DNA of 32,165 nt from an uncultured Lachnospiraceae bacterium (GCA_900318375.1 ONKG01000023.1:1-32165), one strand, 5' to 3'. Positions 22,993 to 31,077 are shown, numbered from the stretch's first letter. The notes: generated by a model from the sequence alone, not told the origin. Translations and numbers: made by a program.

Positions 22993-23164
22993 GAAACCTC
23001 CATTCTGCTGTATCTGCCCCGGGGCAGCATGCGCGGTAATCTGTTTCTTTTTTTCAAAAGTAAACATTTCGACAGTTTAATGTTCATTAATCACTGTTCT
23101 TCCTGCTGAATGCGGCTCATGATGTTGCTGAACAGTCTTTTTGGCATCTGATGCGGCATTGATC

Positions 23165-23212
23165 AAGCGGGGGACTGGTCCCGCTCTCTCGTCAGAACCG
23201 TCCCCGGCGACT
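23165..23212. repeat. GGGAC-type inverted-repeat fragment
   Basis: GGGAC-TG-GTCCC at 23171-23182 is followed by GAACCGTCCCC at 23195-23205. The same GGGACGGTTC core appears in the tandem array at 26724-26823 and the hairpin at 16361-16413. It looks like a decayed REP/MITE-type unit in the gap between the SDR and aldo-keto reductase genes. Confidence 0.45.
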
Positions 23213-23244
23213 CACTGCTACTCATGTGCCCCAGCCAGTGTTCC

Positions 23245-24027
23245 TTATTTTCCTGCCTTTTTGACCTGCAGGAGGTAGTTGACTCTGGTGGAGAGGTGTT
23301 CTCCCATGAGGCTGGAGGCTTTGACGACCACGGGCATCTTTCTGCCGGGGATGACGATCATCTTTCCCTTGAGGGCGCCGTCCACGCCTTCTTTCGCCAC
23401 TTGTGCGACTCCGATCTGTTTCCCGGAGACAGTGACGCCGGAGTTTTTGTTGAAGGCGGTGTCCGTGGGGCCCGGGCAGAGGCAGCTGACTTTGACGGGG
23501 CTCTTCGCCCGGCGAAGTTCCTCGTGGATGGCCTCGGTCAGACGGACCACGTAGTTTTTGGAGGCGTAGTAACTGGAAAAGGTGGGGCCGGACATAAAGC
23601 CCGCGCAGGATCCGACGTTCATGAGAACGCCGTGGCCGTTTTCCGCCATGTCGCGCAGAAAGAGCTTGCTGAGGATATGGACTGCAGTGACGTTGAGGTC
23701 GATCAGGTCCAGTTCCCTGTCCAGGTCTGTCTCCAGAAAGAGGCCGTAGACACCCATGCCTGCATTATTGGCGACAAATTCAATGTTTTCCTTTCCCGCC
23801 CGGGCACAGGCCTCCTCGTAAAGCCGGAAGCATTCTTCCCTCTTTGACAGGTCCGCAGGGATCACCAGGACGTCCCGTTCAGGAAAGCATTTTGCAAGGC
23901 TTTTGCGAAGCTTTTCCAGTTTCTCTTCGCTGCGCGCCGTCAGGATCAGGTCATATCCCAGAAGTGCGAGATATTTGGCTATCTCTTTGCCGATTCCGGC
24001 GCTGGCGCCGGTCACAAGTGCATACAT
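23245..24027 (-). CDS. SDR family NAD(P)-dependent oxidoreductase
   Basis: A classical short-chain dehydrogenase/reductase of 260 residues. The cofactor loop is TGASAGIG (6-13), NNAG is at 87-90, and the catalytic triad is S140, Y153 and K157 (SSYYASK). An Arg in TARSEEK after strand 2 favours NADPH. The sequence resembles the DltE/YqjQ-like group of unknown substrate. GGAGG lies 6 bp before the ATG. It stands between the aldo-keto reductase and GNAT-Nudix genes without overlap, so shared function cannot be claimed. Confidence 0.94.
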   Translation of the reverse strand: MYALVTGASAGIGKEIAKYLALLGYDLILTARSEEKLEKLRKSLAKCFPERDVLVIPADLSKREECFRLYEEACARAGKENIEFVANNAGMGVYGLFLETDLDRELDLIDLNVTAVHILSKLFLRDMAENGHGVLMNVGSCAGFMSGPTFSSYYASKNYVVRLTEAIHEELRRAKSPVKVSCLCPGPTDTAFNKNSGVTVSGKQIGVAQVAKEGVDGALKGKMIVIPGRKMPVVVKASSLMGEHLSTRVNYLLQVKKAGK

Positions 24028-24105
24028 AGTTTTCCTCCTGTGCCGCCATGGGGGGCGGAAAAACTCTTCATCCCTTCGTTCATTCCATGTCTTTCTCCGC
24101 AGGGA

Positions 24106-25254
24106 TCAGCGCTCGTCGATTTCAATAATGTGCTCCGCGTGTTCAGGCAGGCTCCTGAGCCTGGCCGCGATGGACTCGGGCACGATGTAGTAAGAGCCGG
24201 TCTCCTCGAGGGGGACCCAGACAAGCTCCTCCGCGACCCCTCTCGCGGTGACGGAATGGCATTCGAGATGCTCGAGGGCGGGGCTGTCCTTCATGAGGTA
24301 ATAGACGCCAAGTTCGTGGATATGTGTGCCCGTGACCTTGCCGTCAAAAAACTGTTCCTGGAAGAAGAGGAAGCGGTCGATCTCCAGGTCGACTCCGATC
24401 TCCTCCCGGACTTCGCGTATGACAGTCTCCTCAGTGGTCTCGTTGAAGTGCACTCTCCCGCCGACGGTGTAATAATAGGGTTCCTCTTCGTTGTGCATCA
24501 AAAGGAGTTTTCCGTCGCGAATGATGATGGCTCCGACGCGGAAATTGAAGGTGCCCCGGCTCATACGAAAGGTCAGATCCGTATGGGCAGAAGCAGTTTT
24601 TCCGCTTTCGTCTCTATTTTCAATTCTGTTCCTTATTGCGCTTCCGTCTTGATTCCCGCATCCGTCTCTTTTCTCGCTTCTGTCCTTTTTTTGACTGTCT
24701 TCCGGAAATCTGTACTCGTAATTCAGTTTGTCATAGACCTTATCCCCGACTTTGAGGCCGGCGGGTTCTGTGGAGGCCAGCTGCATGCCGGCTTTCTCCA
24801 TGGCCTTTGCGGACCCGATATTGGGAGCGGCACACCAGGCCTTGATGCAGGGGATTTTTTCCACCCTGGAAAGGTAGCGTAGGACCGCAAGAAGAGATTC
24901 TCCGGCAATGCCCTTTCCCCACAGGCCGCGTCTTACGCTGATGCCCACCTCAATGGTTCCGGCCTTAGGATCATACTCATAGGCACCGATCGTTCCGGCA
25001 AAAGACGCCCCCGGCAAATTCTCCGGCTTCTCTTTCAACTCGATCACCCATCCATAAAAAAAGGGCTTGTCATAGGAATCAATGAATTCGCTGACTGAGG
25101 CAGCTGCCATGCCGGGCGTCGCATAAGGATTCCAGCCGGAGTATTCAAACATCTTCTCGTCTGTTCCGAAATATTGGTGGAGAAGAGGTGCATCTTCTGA
25201 CCGGTACCTGCGAAGACGCAGGCGGCCCGTCTCAAGTTCCCTTGTACCGTTCAT
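24106..25254 (-). CDS. GNAT acetyltransferase-Nudix hydrolase fusion
   Basis: Residues 1-180 are a RimJ/RimL-type GNAT domain: LETGRLRLRRYRSEDAPLL at the start and the acetyl-CoA loop RRGLWGKGIAGES (108-120), then NIGSAKAMEKAGM. Residues 235-382 are a Nudix domain with an intact box GGRVHFNETTEETVIREVREEIGV (265-288). A polar linker (about 185-225) rich in Lys, Arg, Asp, Gly and Asn joins them. Each domain family is common on its own; together they suggest linked detoxification or modification of a small molecule, which is unproven. AAAGGA lies rather far before the ATG. No neighbour overlaps. Confidence 0.93.
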   Translation of the reverse strand: MNGTRELETGRLRLRRYRSEDAPLLHQYFGTDEKMFEYSGWNPYATPGMAAASVSEFIDSYDKPFFYGWVIELKEKPENLPGASFAGTIGAYEYDPKAGTIEVGISVRRGLWGKGIAGESLLAVLRYLSRVEKIPCIKAWCAAPNIGSAKAMEKAGMQLASTEPAGLKVGDKVYDKLNYEYRFPEDSQKKDRSEKRDGCGNQDGSAIRNRIENRDESGKTASAHTDLTFRMSRGTFNFRVGAIIIRDGKLLLMHNEEEPYYYTVGGRVHFNETTEETVIREVREEIGVDLEIDRFLFFQEQFFDGKVTGTHIHELGVYYLMKDSPALEHLECHSVTARGVAEELVWVPLEETGSYYIVPESIAARLRSLPEHAEHIIEIDER

Positions 25255-25334
25255 ATAGCTGCTTTGTCCTTTCAGCGGTGACAGAGTTTTTTACGCATTT
25301 TTTACGTTTTTACGCTCTATTTACGAATCTCTAT

Positions 25335-26042
25335 TTACGAATAAAGAAGGGATTGCGGATTTCCCTGCAGGATGCTGTCAATATAGCTGCGATCATAGGT
25401 CCGGTACATATATTCGACACCGGAAGTGTAGAGGGGCGGCCGGCGCTTCACGCCATGGGCATCGGAGCCGACAAAATCGACGAGCCGGTTGGCGAGCAGG
25501 CCTCTGACCTGGTCTCGGATCCGGGCATAAGATTCTTTTTTGACACTGTAGACATTGACCTGAATCGGGATGCCCTCCTCATGGAGCCTGCGGGCTGTCT
25601 CTATATCTACGTTCTGATAGCGCTCTGCATGGGCGATGATGGGAATATAGCCCGCCTCCTGCAGCCGGTGCAGGCAGTAGATGACCGCTTTTCTGGCAAC
25701 ATTTGGAAAAAACTCCGCCAGCACATAGCGGGTGCCGTTCATGGTCGGATAGGTCCCGTTTCCCAGCAGGTGAATGATCTCGTCCATATCGCTCTCATAG
25801 CAGAGAATCTCACAGCCAATCCCTACCTGAACGGGAATACCCTGGTCAGATACGGCCTGCCTGAGTCTTGAAAACTCTTTGATGACTTTTTTATGTCCGT
25901 AATCATACGCGCTGCTGTGGGGTGTGGCGATGACCGCCGTAATCCCCTGTTCAGAAGCAGCGCGCAGCATCTGCAGTGATTCTTCTATTGTGTCCGGTCC
26001 GTCATCAACATCCGGAATAACATGAATATGAACGTCTATCAT
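25335..26042 (-). CDS. CpsB/YwqE-type PHP-family tyrosine phosphatase
   Basis: A PHP-fold metal-dependent phosphoesterase of 235 residues. Metal ligands are visible as HIH (5-7) with VDDGP, ATPHSS, GCEI, IIAHAERY and GSDAHG. The sequence matches the CpsB/Wzh/YwqE group, which dephosphorylates tyrosine kinases controlling capsule or exopolysaccharide synthesis. No capsule gene or BY-kinase lies in the window, so the target is elsewhere or different. AAAGGAT precedes the ATG. A second, more distant PHP protein lies at 26893-27702, on the other side of the rhomboid gene. Confidence 0.9.
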   Translation of the reverse strand: MIDVHIHVIPDVDDGPDTIEESLQMLRAASEQGITAVIATPHSSAYDYGHKKVIKEFSRLRQAVSDQGIPVQVGIGCEILCYESDMDEIIHLLGNGTYPTMNGTRYVLAEFFPNVARKAVIYCLHRLQEAGYIPIIAHAERYQNVDIETARRLHEEGIPIQVNVYSVKKESYARIRDQVRGLLANRLVDFVGSDAHGVKRRPPLYTSGVEYMYRTYDRSYIDSILQGNPQSLLYS

Positions 26043-26110
26043 TGGTATCCTTTCCTGCCCGCAATGCCGGCAGTTCCCAAAAATCAGGTCTGATCCGAAG
26101 TGTTACCAGG

Positions 26111-26692
26111 TCAATACCTCTTTTTTTTCATATTCAGGGCGTAGCCTGCGACAGCGCCCACCAGTCCGCCGATAATGTGCGACAGGTTCGAAACATTGTC
26201 CTTTACAAAGAGACCTTCCATAACCTGCTGTCCGATGAAAACAACCGCCACCAGAATGAAAGTGAGAGGGATCTCGCCCTTTCTGAAGTTGGCGAAAGAA
26301 GTCAGAAGAATAAAGGCAAACACCACGCCGCTGGCCCCGCACAGAGCACTCCCCGGGAACAGGATAAAGTTCACCAGTCCCGTGATCAGGGCTGTTACCA
26401 CGATGACTTTCAGAATCTTCTCGGAAGAGTACTTCTCCTCCAGCATGGGGCCCAGCAGCAGTATATAGGAAATGTTTCCGACATAATGCTGCCAGCCGCT
26501 GTGGCCCAGCACATGCGTAAAAAGGCGCAGATAAGTAAGCGGCGACAAGAGCGACGAGCGATAGGTCATGAACAAGGTCTGCGTGCTCGCCCCGCCGGTC
26601 ACAATGCCCAGCAGCAGCGCCGCAAAGGCAAGGAATACAAAAGTCAGCGTCACCGGCGCGTTAAAAGTGATTTTCAGCTTGATATTCTTCAT
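26111..26692 (-). CDS. Rhomboid-family intramembrane serine protease
   Basis: About six hydrophobic segments and the catalytic dyad: S121 in GASG (119-122) and H172 in SHIIGG. An HYVGN motif (H69, N73) in the second helix completes the oxyanion region. Length 193 matches compact bacterial rhomboids, which cut transmembrane helices of other proteins within the membrane. Substrates are unknown. Start ATG with AGGA upstream. A 200-bp repeat-rich spacer separates it from the upstream PHP gene. Confidence 0.93.
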   Translation of the reverse strand: MKNIKLKITFNAPVTLTFVFLAFAALLLGIVTGGASTQTLFMTYRSSLLSPLTYLRLFTHVLGHSGWQHYVGNISYILLLGPMLEEKYSSEKILKVIVVTALITGLVNFILFPGSALCGASGVVFAFILLTSFANFRKGEIPLTFILVAVVFIGQQVMEGLFVKDNVSNLSHIIGGLVGAVAGYALNMKKKRY

Positions 26693-26723
26693 TATTCCTA
26701 ATTTTCAATAATAGTCTTGCTGC

Positions 26724-26823
26724 GGGACACCGAGGACGGTCCCGGGACTTCAGGGACGGTTCCGGGACTCAAAGGACGCTTCTGAGACACCAGGGACGGT
26801 CCTGGAACCCAAAGGACGATTCT
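26724..26823. repeat. Five 20-bp tandem GGGACGG units
   Basis: Units start at 26724, 26744, 26764, 26784 and 26804, each exactly 20 bp, with the pattern GGGAC(A/T)CCA-GGGACGGTTCC and scattered changes. There are no spacers, so it is not CRISPR. It fills the gap between the rhomboid and PHP phosphatase genes together with the hairpins at 26828-26864. Confidence 0.88.
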
Positions 26824-26827
26824 TGCT

Positions 26828-26864
26828 GTCCCATTTCGGGAAATGGGACGGTCAGACCCGTCCC
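26828..26864. other. Two overlapping, mutually exclusive hairpins
   Basis: GTCCCATTTC (26828-26837) pairs perfectly with GAAATGGGAC (26840-26849). The same GGGACGG (26845-26851) can instead pair with CCGTCCC (26858-26864). Only one structure can form at a time. No clear U-tract follows on the minus strand. They lie just beyond the stop of the PHP phosphatase and may be terminator, attenuator or repeat-element arms. Confidence 0.55.
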
Positions 26865-26892
26865 TCATGTCCCACCTCGTGTCCCACTCCGC

Positions 26893-27702
26893 TTACAGCG
26901 GCATGGTCATGAGCAGTCTTTCTCTGGGGATGCCGTAGAGCGCAAGCAGCCGGTCAGCCTTACGGACGACGTCAGGGTTGATGACATGCTGTGGGCGGTG
27001 GGCATCGGATCCATAGATTACAGTGTTCCCCTCCTGAGCCGCAATCCTCCAGAAAATCTTCGATGGATAGTTTCTGGTCTGGCGCACACCGAGGAGGTTG
27101 AATTCAAGGGGAATGCCGTACTCCCTGCAGAAGCGGCACATTTTCGTCATCTCTTCCACATAGAGTGCGGGATCTCCGCAATAATTGAGGAGGTCAGGAT
27201 GGGCGAAATAGAGAAATTTTCCGGTCTTCACAGCCTCAATGCACTGTCTGCAGTAAAGAAGCAGGTCTTCTTCTCCGTGTCCCGGTTTTCCATTGTAGGA
27301 GTCACCTTCATACTCATTGTGGATATAGTGCTGGCCCAGCAGAAGGTATTCGATCGGATAGGGCTCAATGAGTTCCAGCAGTCCTTCCCAGATCTCGGGA
27401 TAGTACTCCGCTTCAAGTCCCAGATGGATCTCTATGTCATCCCGGTACTCGTCGCGAAGGCGCAGGACCGTGTCAACATAATCCTCCAGCTGGGAGGGCA
27501 GCATCTTGTCCCTGGCTATATATCCATTCGGAAAGTAATAGGGCGTGTGGTCCGAAAAACCCAGAATCTGCAGACCGCCCGCAATCGCGTTCTCAATATA
27601 CTGCTTCTCCACTCCGAAGGCGTGATTGCAGCGCCATGTGTGCGTGTGGTAATTTGCGATCATCTTCGTATATTCAGTTTTTTCTATGCGATCTGTATTC
27701 AT
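26893..27702 (-). CDS. Histidinol-phosphatase-type PHP phosphoesterase
   Basis: A PHP-fold enzyme with metal-binding motifs NYHTHTWRCNHA, FSDHTPYYFP, LGLEAEYY, LGQHYIHNE, YFAHPDLLNY and YGSDAHRP. These match HisK/HisJ-type histidinol-phosphate phosphatases, which make L-histidinol in histidine synthesis. No his operon is nearby, so it could act on another phosphoester. Start choice is uncertain: I give ATG 27702; ATG 27663 (MIANYHTH) fits homologues well but has only a weak ribosome site, and the longest frame to 27798 has no support. Length about 269. Confidence 0.88.
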   Translation of the reverse strand: MNTDRIEKTEYTKMIANYHTHTWRCNHAFGVEKQYIENAIAGGLQILGFSDHTPYYFPNGYIARDKMLPSQLEDYVDTVLRLRDEYRDDIEIHLGLEAEYYPEIWEGLLELIEPYPIEYLLLGQHYIHNEYEGDSYNGKPGHGEEDLLLYCRQCIEAVKTGKFLYFAHPDLLNYCGDPALYVEEMTKMCRFCREYGIPLEFNLLGVRQTRNYPSKIFWRIAAQEGNTVIYGSDAHRPQHVINPDVVRKADRLLALYGIPRERLLMTMPL

Positions 27703-27876
27703 ACTTGTGATTATGACCTTCTGCTCGCAAACATGAATGGATAAGCTGCGTATGCTGTGTGCTTTAGATTTCTGAGGGCTGCACACAGAGGTGCGCACAG
27801 AGATTCACACAGAAGCGTTTTCGCGGAAGCGAAAACGGCAAAGGATCAGTAAATAATCCGACTATTTTACACTGTC

Positions 27877-28569
27877 TTACATCAGCTGCTCGAGGTATTC
27901 TCTCCTGGTATAAGGCATCCAGTGACCGTCAACGATGGTTTTGACGTCATAGCCGCGGACCTTTTCCCTGAGGTCAGCCATCTTGTAATCATCCATGAAC
28001 CAGGTGGGAAATTCGCCCAGCTGTGCGTCACCGACAAAGAGTATGCGGTCTTCAGGTACATAGACCAAAAGTGCATCCTCCGTGTGAGGAGACTCCGTAT
28101 AATCAAGTTCCACCGTGACGCCGCCAAGGTCCAGGGTGCGGTCTCCCTGCAGTTCTTCATCCGCAGGGACTACTTTGAGCGGAATGCCGCCGGCATATTC
28201 CCGGATGATGCAGGGATCACTCTTTAAAAACTTCCTGCCGTATCCGGGATCCTTTTCCAGACGTTCCGCAATCTCCCGAAGATGCACATTGGTCTCCGGA
28301 CGTGCCAGTGTCCTGCCGTGGACCGCATGCATGCCGTAGGTATGGTCCCAGTGCCAGTGCGTGATCACCGTCAGGTCAGGAAGGGGAAGTCCTTCTTTTT
28401 CCAGAGCATGATAGAATTCCTCCACGTGGGAGGATGAATGACCCGCGTCGATTGCAATCGACATCTGATTACCGCGCACATAGCCCAGGTTGGGTCTGTC
28501 TTTCGCAGATTCGAGAGGAAAGATCCACGTGTGCGCACCGAGCTGTTTCAAATGATTTTTTCCCGGCAT
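27877..28569 (-). CDS. MBL-fold metallo-hydrolase
   Basis: A metallo-beta-lactamase-fold protein of 230 residues. Zinc ligands are H71, H73, D75 and H76 in THWHWDH, H162 in SPHTEDA, D181 in FVGDAQLG and H216 in VDGHW. The family hydrolyses thioesters, lactones, phosphodiesters or related bonds; the substrate is not evident. GGAGG precedes the ATG by about 7 bp. It is separated from neighbours by about 90 bp on the upstream side and 174 bp on the downstream side, so it may be a single-gene transcript. Confidence 0.92.
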   Translation of the reverse strand: MPGKNHLKQLGAHTWIFPLESAKDRPNLGYVRGNQMSIAIDAGHSSSHVEEFYHALEKEGLPLPDLTVITHWHWDHTYGMHAVHGRTLARPETNVHLREIAERLEKDPGYGRKFLKSDPCIIREYAGGIPLKVVPADEELQGDRTLDLGGVTVELDYTESPHTEDALLVYVPEDRILFVGDAQLGEFPTWFMDDYKMADLREKVRGYDVKTIVDGHWMPYTRREYLEQLM

Positions 28570-28658
28570 TTATCCACCTCCGGTGTTTTTTTGAATAATC
28601 ATCATTTATTTACAAAAAGAAATTATATAAAGCGATTATCAAAAACGGGCTGAATGAA

Positions 28659-29468
28659 TTATTTGGCGGCATTGGCCCTCGTAGGCATTGTGGCGCCCAG
28701 CCAGGATCCGGTATTTGCAACGGGGCTCAGCATGACTCTTCCGGTCCCCCTGTAGACGTTGACCAGGCCTTCTCCGCTCATAGCAGAGCCAAGCAGGGTC
28801 TTCGTGGATCTCTCCACGGTAAACTGGAGACTGGAGGACCAGCAGACTGCCATATCGCCGTCAATCTTAATCTCGTCGTTTTGGAGATCTACCACTATCA
28901 GTTCTTCTTCCGGAACGTTGCTCTCGAGGGCAGCAACACCCTGTCCGGACAGAGTCAGGTTGAAAAGTCCTTCGTTTCCCAGGACTGCGGAAGAGAGTGT
29001 CTTGCGGGCTGTTACGCTCTGGCGGACAGTTCCGTCACAGGCATAGAACATGCCGTCTTCGACAGTGATGCCGGCACCCCACTGGGAGACATCGACCAGA
29101 ATGATATGTTTAAAGGTCGGCTCCAGAACCAGGATTCCCTGCCCTGTGTATTCTGGTTTGACTGCGGATTCTTTGGTGACAGCGCCCCTGAGGGCTTTCC
29201 CGAACAGATCTCCCACTCCTTTGACACCGCTGGACGCAGAGACATTTCCGGCCATCCACTGCATGGCACCCGCCTGCACGATTGCGGTATTATTGCCGGA
29301 CATGTTTATGACAAGCTGCCTGCGCCGCACGCCCATTTCGGACATAAAATAGTGCTCCATAGCATTCAGGGAGTTGATGCTTAAATCTCTGTCATACTCA
29401 AGAACTCCGAAATATCCAAGTCTCTTAATAATGTGCCTGTCCTTGTTTTCCAGATTATAGACCTTCAT
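28659..29468 (-). CDS. AIM24 family protein
   Basis: A beta-rich protein of 269 residues matching AIM24 (DUF124). It has repeated Gly-containing strand pairs such as QAGAMQWMAGNVSASSG, LSGQGVAALES and MSGEGLVNVYRGTGRVMLSP. The fold is related to the tryptophan-RNA-binding-attenuator-like superfamily; the bacterial function is unknown. There is no signal peptide. AAGGAGG lies 10 bp before the ATG. The upstream 230 bp is very T-rich on the plus strand and has two TTCGAA palindromes (about 29513-29533) and a TTGAAAA/TTTTCAA dyad near 29580, possible regulatory sites. Confidence 0.9.
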   Translation of the reverse strand: MKVYNLENKDRHIIKRLGYFGVLEYDRDLSINSLNAMEHYFMSEMGVRRRQLVINMSGNNTAIVQAGAMQWMAGNVSASSGVKGVGDLFGKALRGAVTKESAVKPEYTGQGILVLEPTFKHIILVDVSQWGAGITVEDGMFYACDGTVRQSVTARKTLSSAVLGNEGLFNLTLSGQGVAALESNVPEEELIVVDLQNDEIKIDGDMAVCWSSSLQFTVERSTKTLLGSAMSGEGLVNVYRGTGRVMLSPVANTGSWLGATMPTRANAAK

Positions 29469-29667
29469 TGGTCAGACTCCTCCTTGCCGGTATTTGCCTT
29501 TCGCTTTTACTATTCGAATATGTTTTTCGAATCTGTTCTTTATATTAGTTTTTATGTTTGTGCCTTTAGAATTTCTTTTTGAAAAATCTTTTCAATTTTT
29601 CTTTTTCGTTTTTGTTTACTTTTTTTATTTTGCTCTTTGAATTTTCGTAGGTCACAGGTCCGCCAGC

Positions 29668-29733
29668 CTGTGCAGGAGCTGCTGTTGATTGTTCAGTAAT
29701 TCACCGTTCCAGCAGTCTGTGCAGGAGCTGCTG
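29668..29733. repeat. 49-bp tandem duplication at the end of the AAA ATPase gene
   Basis: A 17-bp core (CTGTGCAGGAGCTGCTG) occurs at 29668-29684 and 29717-29733, 49 bp apart, with similar flanks. One copy encodes the last residues NNRQQLLHRLLER; the other lies just past the stop and in another frame reads LLNNQQQLLHRLADL before TGA at 29652-29654. Because 49 is not a multiple of three, the second copy is out of frame. Confidence 0.8.
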
Positions 29734-30420
29734 CCGATTATTCATAAATGTTGACATCACCTGATAGCTGTCGGTGTCCTCGTAGGCGCAGGGATGGATG
29801 GGGCCTTCATCGAAGGTCAGGATCTGCGCATCCGGGATGCCCAGAAGGATGGGCGAATGGGACGCTATGATAAACTGTGCGCCTGTGCGGGCACAGCGGT
29901 CGATCTCCATCAGAAGTGTCAGCTGCCGTTGGGGGGACAGAGCCGCCTCCGGCTCGTCGAGCAGGTATAGGCCGTTGGGACGGAATGTGTTCTGGACCAG
30001 CTGCAGGAAACTCTCCCCGTGTGATTTTTCATGATAATGCTGCGGGATTCCGCCGGGACCGCGGCTGTATTCATCTTCTTTTGTGGCGACATTATAAAAA
30101 CTCTCTGCACGCAAAAAATATCCCCACTCTGCCCTGCGGACGCCACGCACAAGGCGGATGGCGTCACACAGTTCCGAGTGCGAATCATAAGTTGAAAAAT
30201 TGTAATTTCTGGTGCCGCCTTCAGGATTGAAACCGCAGGCGACGGCAATTGCTTCGAGTAAAGTGGATTTTCCGCTGCCGTTTTCTCCCACGAAGAATGT
30301 GACCGGATTTGTCAGCCTGATGTGGTCCACGTTATGAATCGCTTCTATGCTGCGCAGATAGCTTTCTCTATCGATCCCATCCCAGCTGATGCGGATTTCC
30401 CGAATGTATAGGGGATTCAT
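29701..30420 (-). CDS. AAA/ABC-type ATPase (predicted ATP-binding protein)
   Basis: A RecF/ABC-like ATPase of 239 residues. Walker A is GENGSGKST (45-53), a signature-like motif is HGESFLQL (134-141), Walker B is LYLLDEPEAAL (151-161) and the switch His is in ASHSP (186-190). There is no membrane partner, so it is not a transporter; single-domain ATPases of this type occur in DNA-related and toxin or defence settings. The ATG is 11 bp after the XRE gene, so the two are one operon. The C-terminus may have been changed by a 49-bp duplication with a 1-nt shift: without it the protein would run 16 residues longer. Confidence 0.88.
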   Translation of the reverse strand: MNPLYIREIRISWDGIDRESYLRSIEAIHNVDHIRLTNPVTFFVGENGSGKSTLLEAIAVACGFNPEGGTRNYNFSTYDSHSELCDAIRLVRGVRRAEWGYFLRAESFYNVATKEDEYSRGPGGIPQHYHEKSHGESFLQLVQNTFRPNGLYLLDEPEAALSPQRQLTLLMEIDRCARTGAQFIIASHSPILLGIPDAQILTFDEGPIHPCAYEDTDSYQVMSTFMNNRQQLLHRLLER

Positions 30421-30431
30421 CCCTATGCCGG

Positions 30432-30710
30432 TCAGCCTTTATCTGTCTGCGCGGGTACGATCTGCAGTGTATATCCCATGGGTTCCAGGATCTTGAGAAT
30501 GCTGCTCAGCTGAGGAGAATGGACAGATTTCTCCATACGGGCAATCACGGGCTGTTTCACCTTACAGAGACGTCCCAGCTGTGCCTGTGAAAGTCCCTGC
30601 TCCTCACGAATTCTTACCATGTCTTTAATAATTGTCTTTTCCCGCTCAATTAGTAATTCCTGAAGTTCAGTCATGGTCAGTTCTTCTCTCATTTCTCTCC
30701 ACGTTGTCAT
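30432..30710 (-). CDS. higA: XRE-family HTH protein, HigA-like antitoxin
   Basis: A 92-residue protein with a Cro/C1-type helix-turn-helix at about 43-80 (LSQAQLGRLCKVKQPVIARMEKSVHSPQLSSILKIL), preceded by a helix and followed by a short strand (YTLQIVP). This order is typical of HigA antitoxins, which bind both the toxin and the operon promoter. AAGGAG lies about 7 bp before the ATG. The likely toxin gene (31257-31640) is upstream on the same strand, which is the usual HigB-HigA order, but 546 bp intervene. The AAA ATPase gene follows after 11 bp. Confidence 0.85.
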   Translation of the reverse strand: MTTWREMREELTMTELQELLIEREKTIIKDMVRIREEQGLSQAQLGRLCKVKQPVIARMEKSVHSPQLSSILKILEPMGYTLQIVPAQTDKG

Positions 30711-30918
30711 GTTTTTTCTCCTTGTAATTCATCTGCTTAAACAATAATCAGACCGTCCTGTTTGGTATGGTTATTCCGCAAGAATGATGAATCCATTCTG
30801 TCAGCAGTATGCTGTCAGCAGTATGCTGCCATTGTTTCCGGCTGCACCTGACAGAAGCATAACAGGCAGAAAAACAAACTCTGTCCGTAAGTATTACACT
30901 GAATCTGCTGTTTTATAT

Positions 30919-30947
30919 ATCATATCAAAATAAGTATAGTTTCTCAA
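30919..30947 (-). promoter_or_regulatory. Sigma-A-type promoter upstream of the HigA-like gene
   Basis: On the minus strand TTGAGA (30942-30947) and TATGAT (30919-30924) are separated by 17 bp, close to the TTGACA-N17-TATAAT consensus. It would give a leader of about 200 nt before the antitoxin ATG. It would allow the XRE-ATPase genes to be expressed without the toxin gene. Confidence 0.6.
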
Positions 30948-31077
30948 TATTTTTTGTGCAAACAATGCAAAAATATTTGACGAGAAATTATCCCTCGATT
31001 AGATACTTGTACAAAAATCGATCCTTAATGGATCCTTAATGGATACAATGGAGATAAAGGGGAAAGAAATGAGTGAC

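Noticed and set aside
23091-23159. 22-codon minus-strand frame (MPHQMPKRLFSNIMSRIQQEEQ-like)
   Set aside because: It has an ATG and looks peptide-like, but no ribosome site or supporting context; could be a fragment of a mobile-element protein near the GGGAC element. Too short to call.
26724-26823. Possible CRISPR array
   Set aside because: The units are contiguous 20-bp repeats with no spacers and no cas genes nearby.
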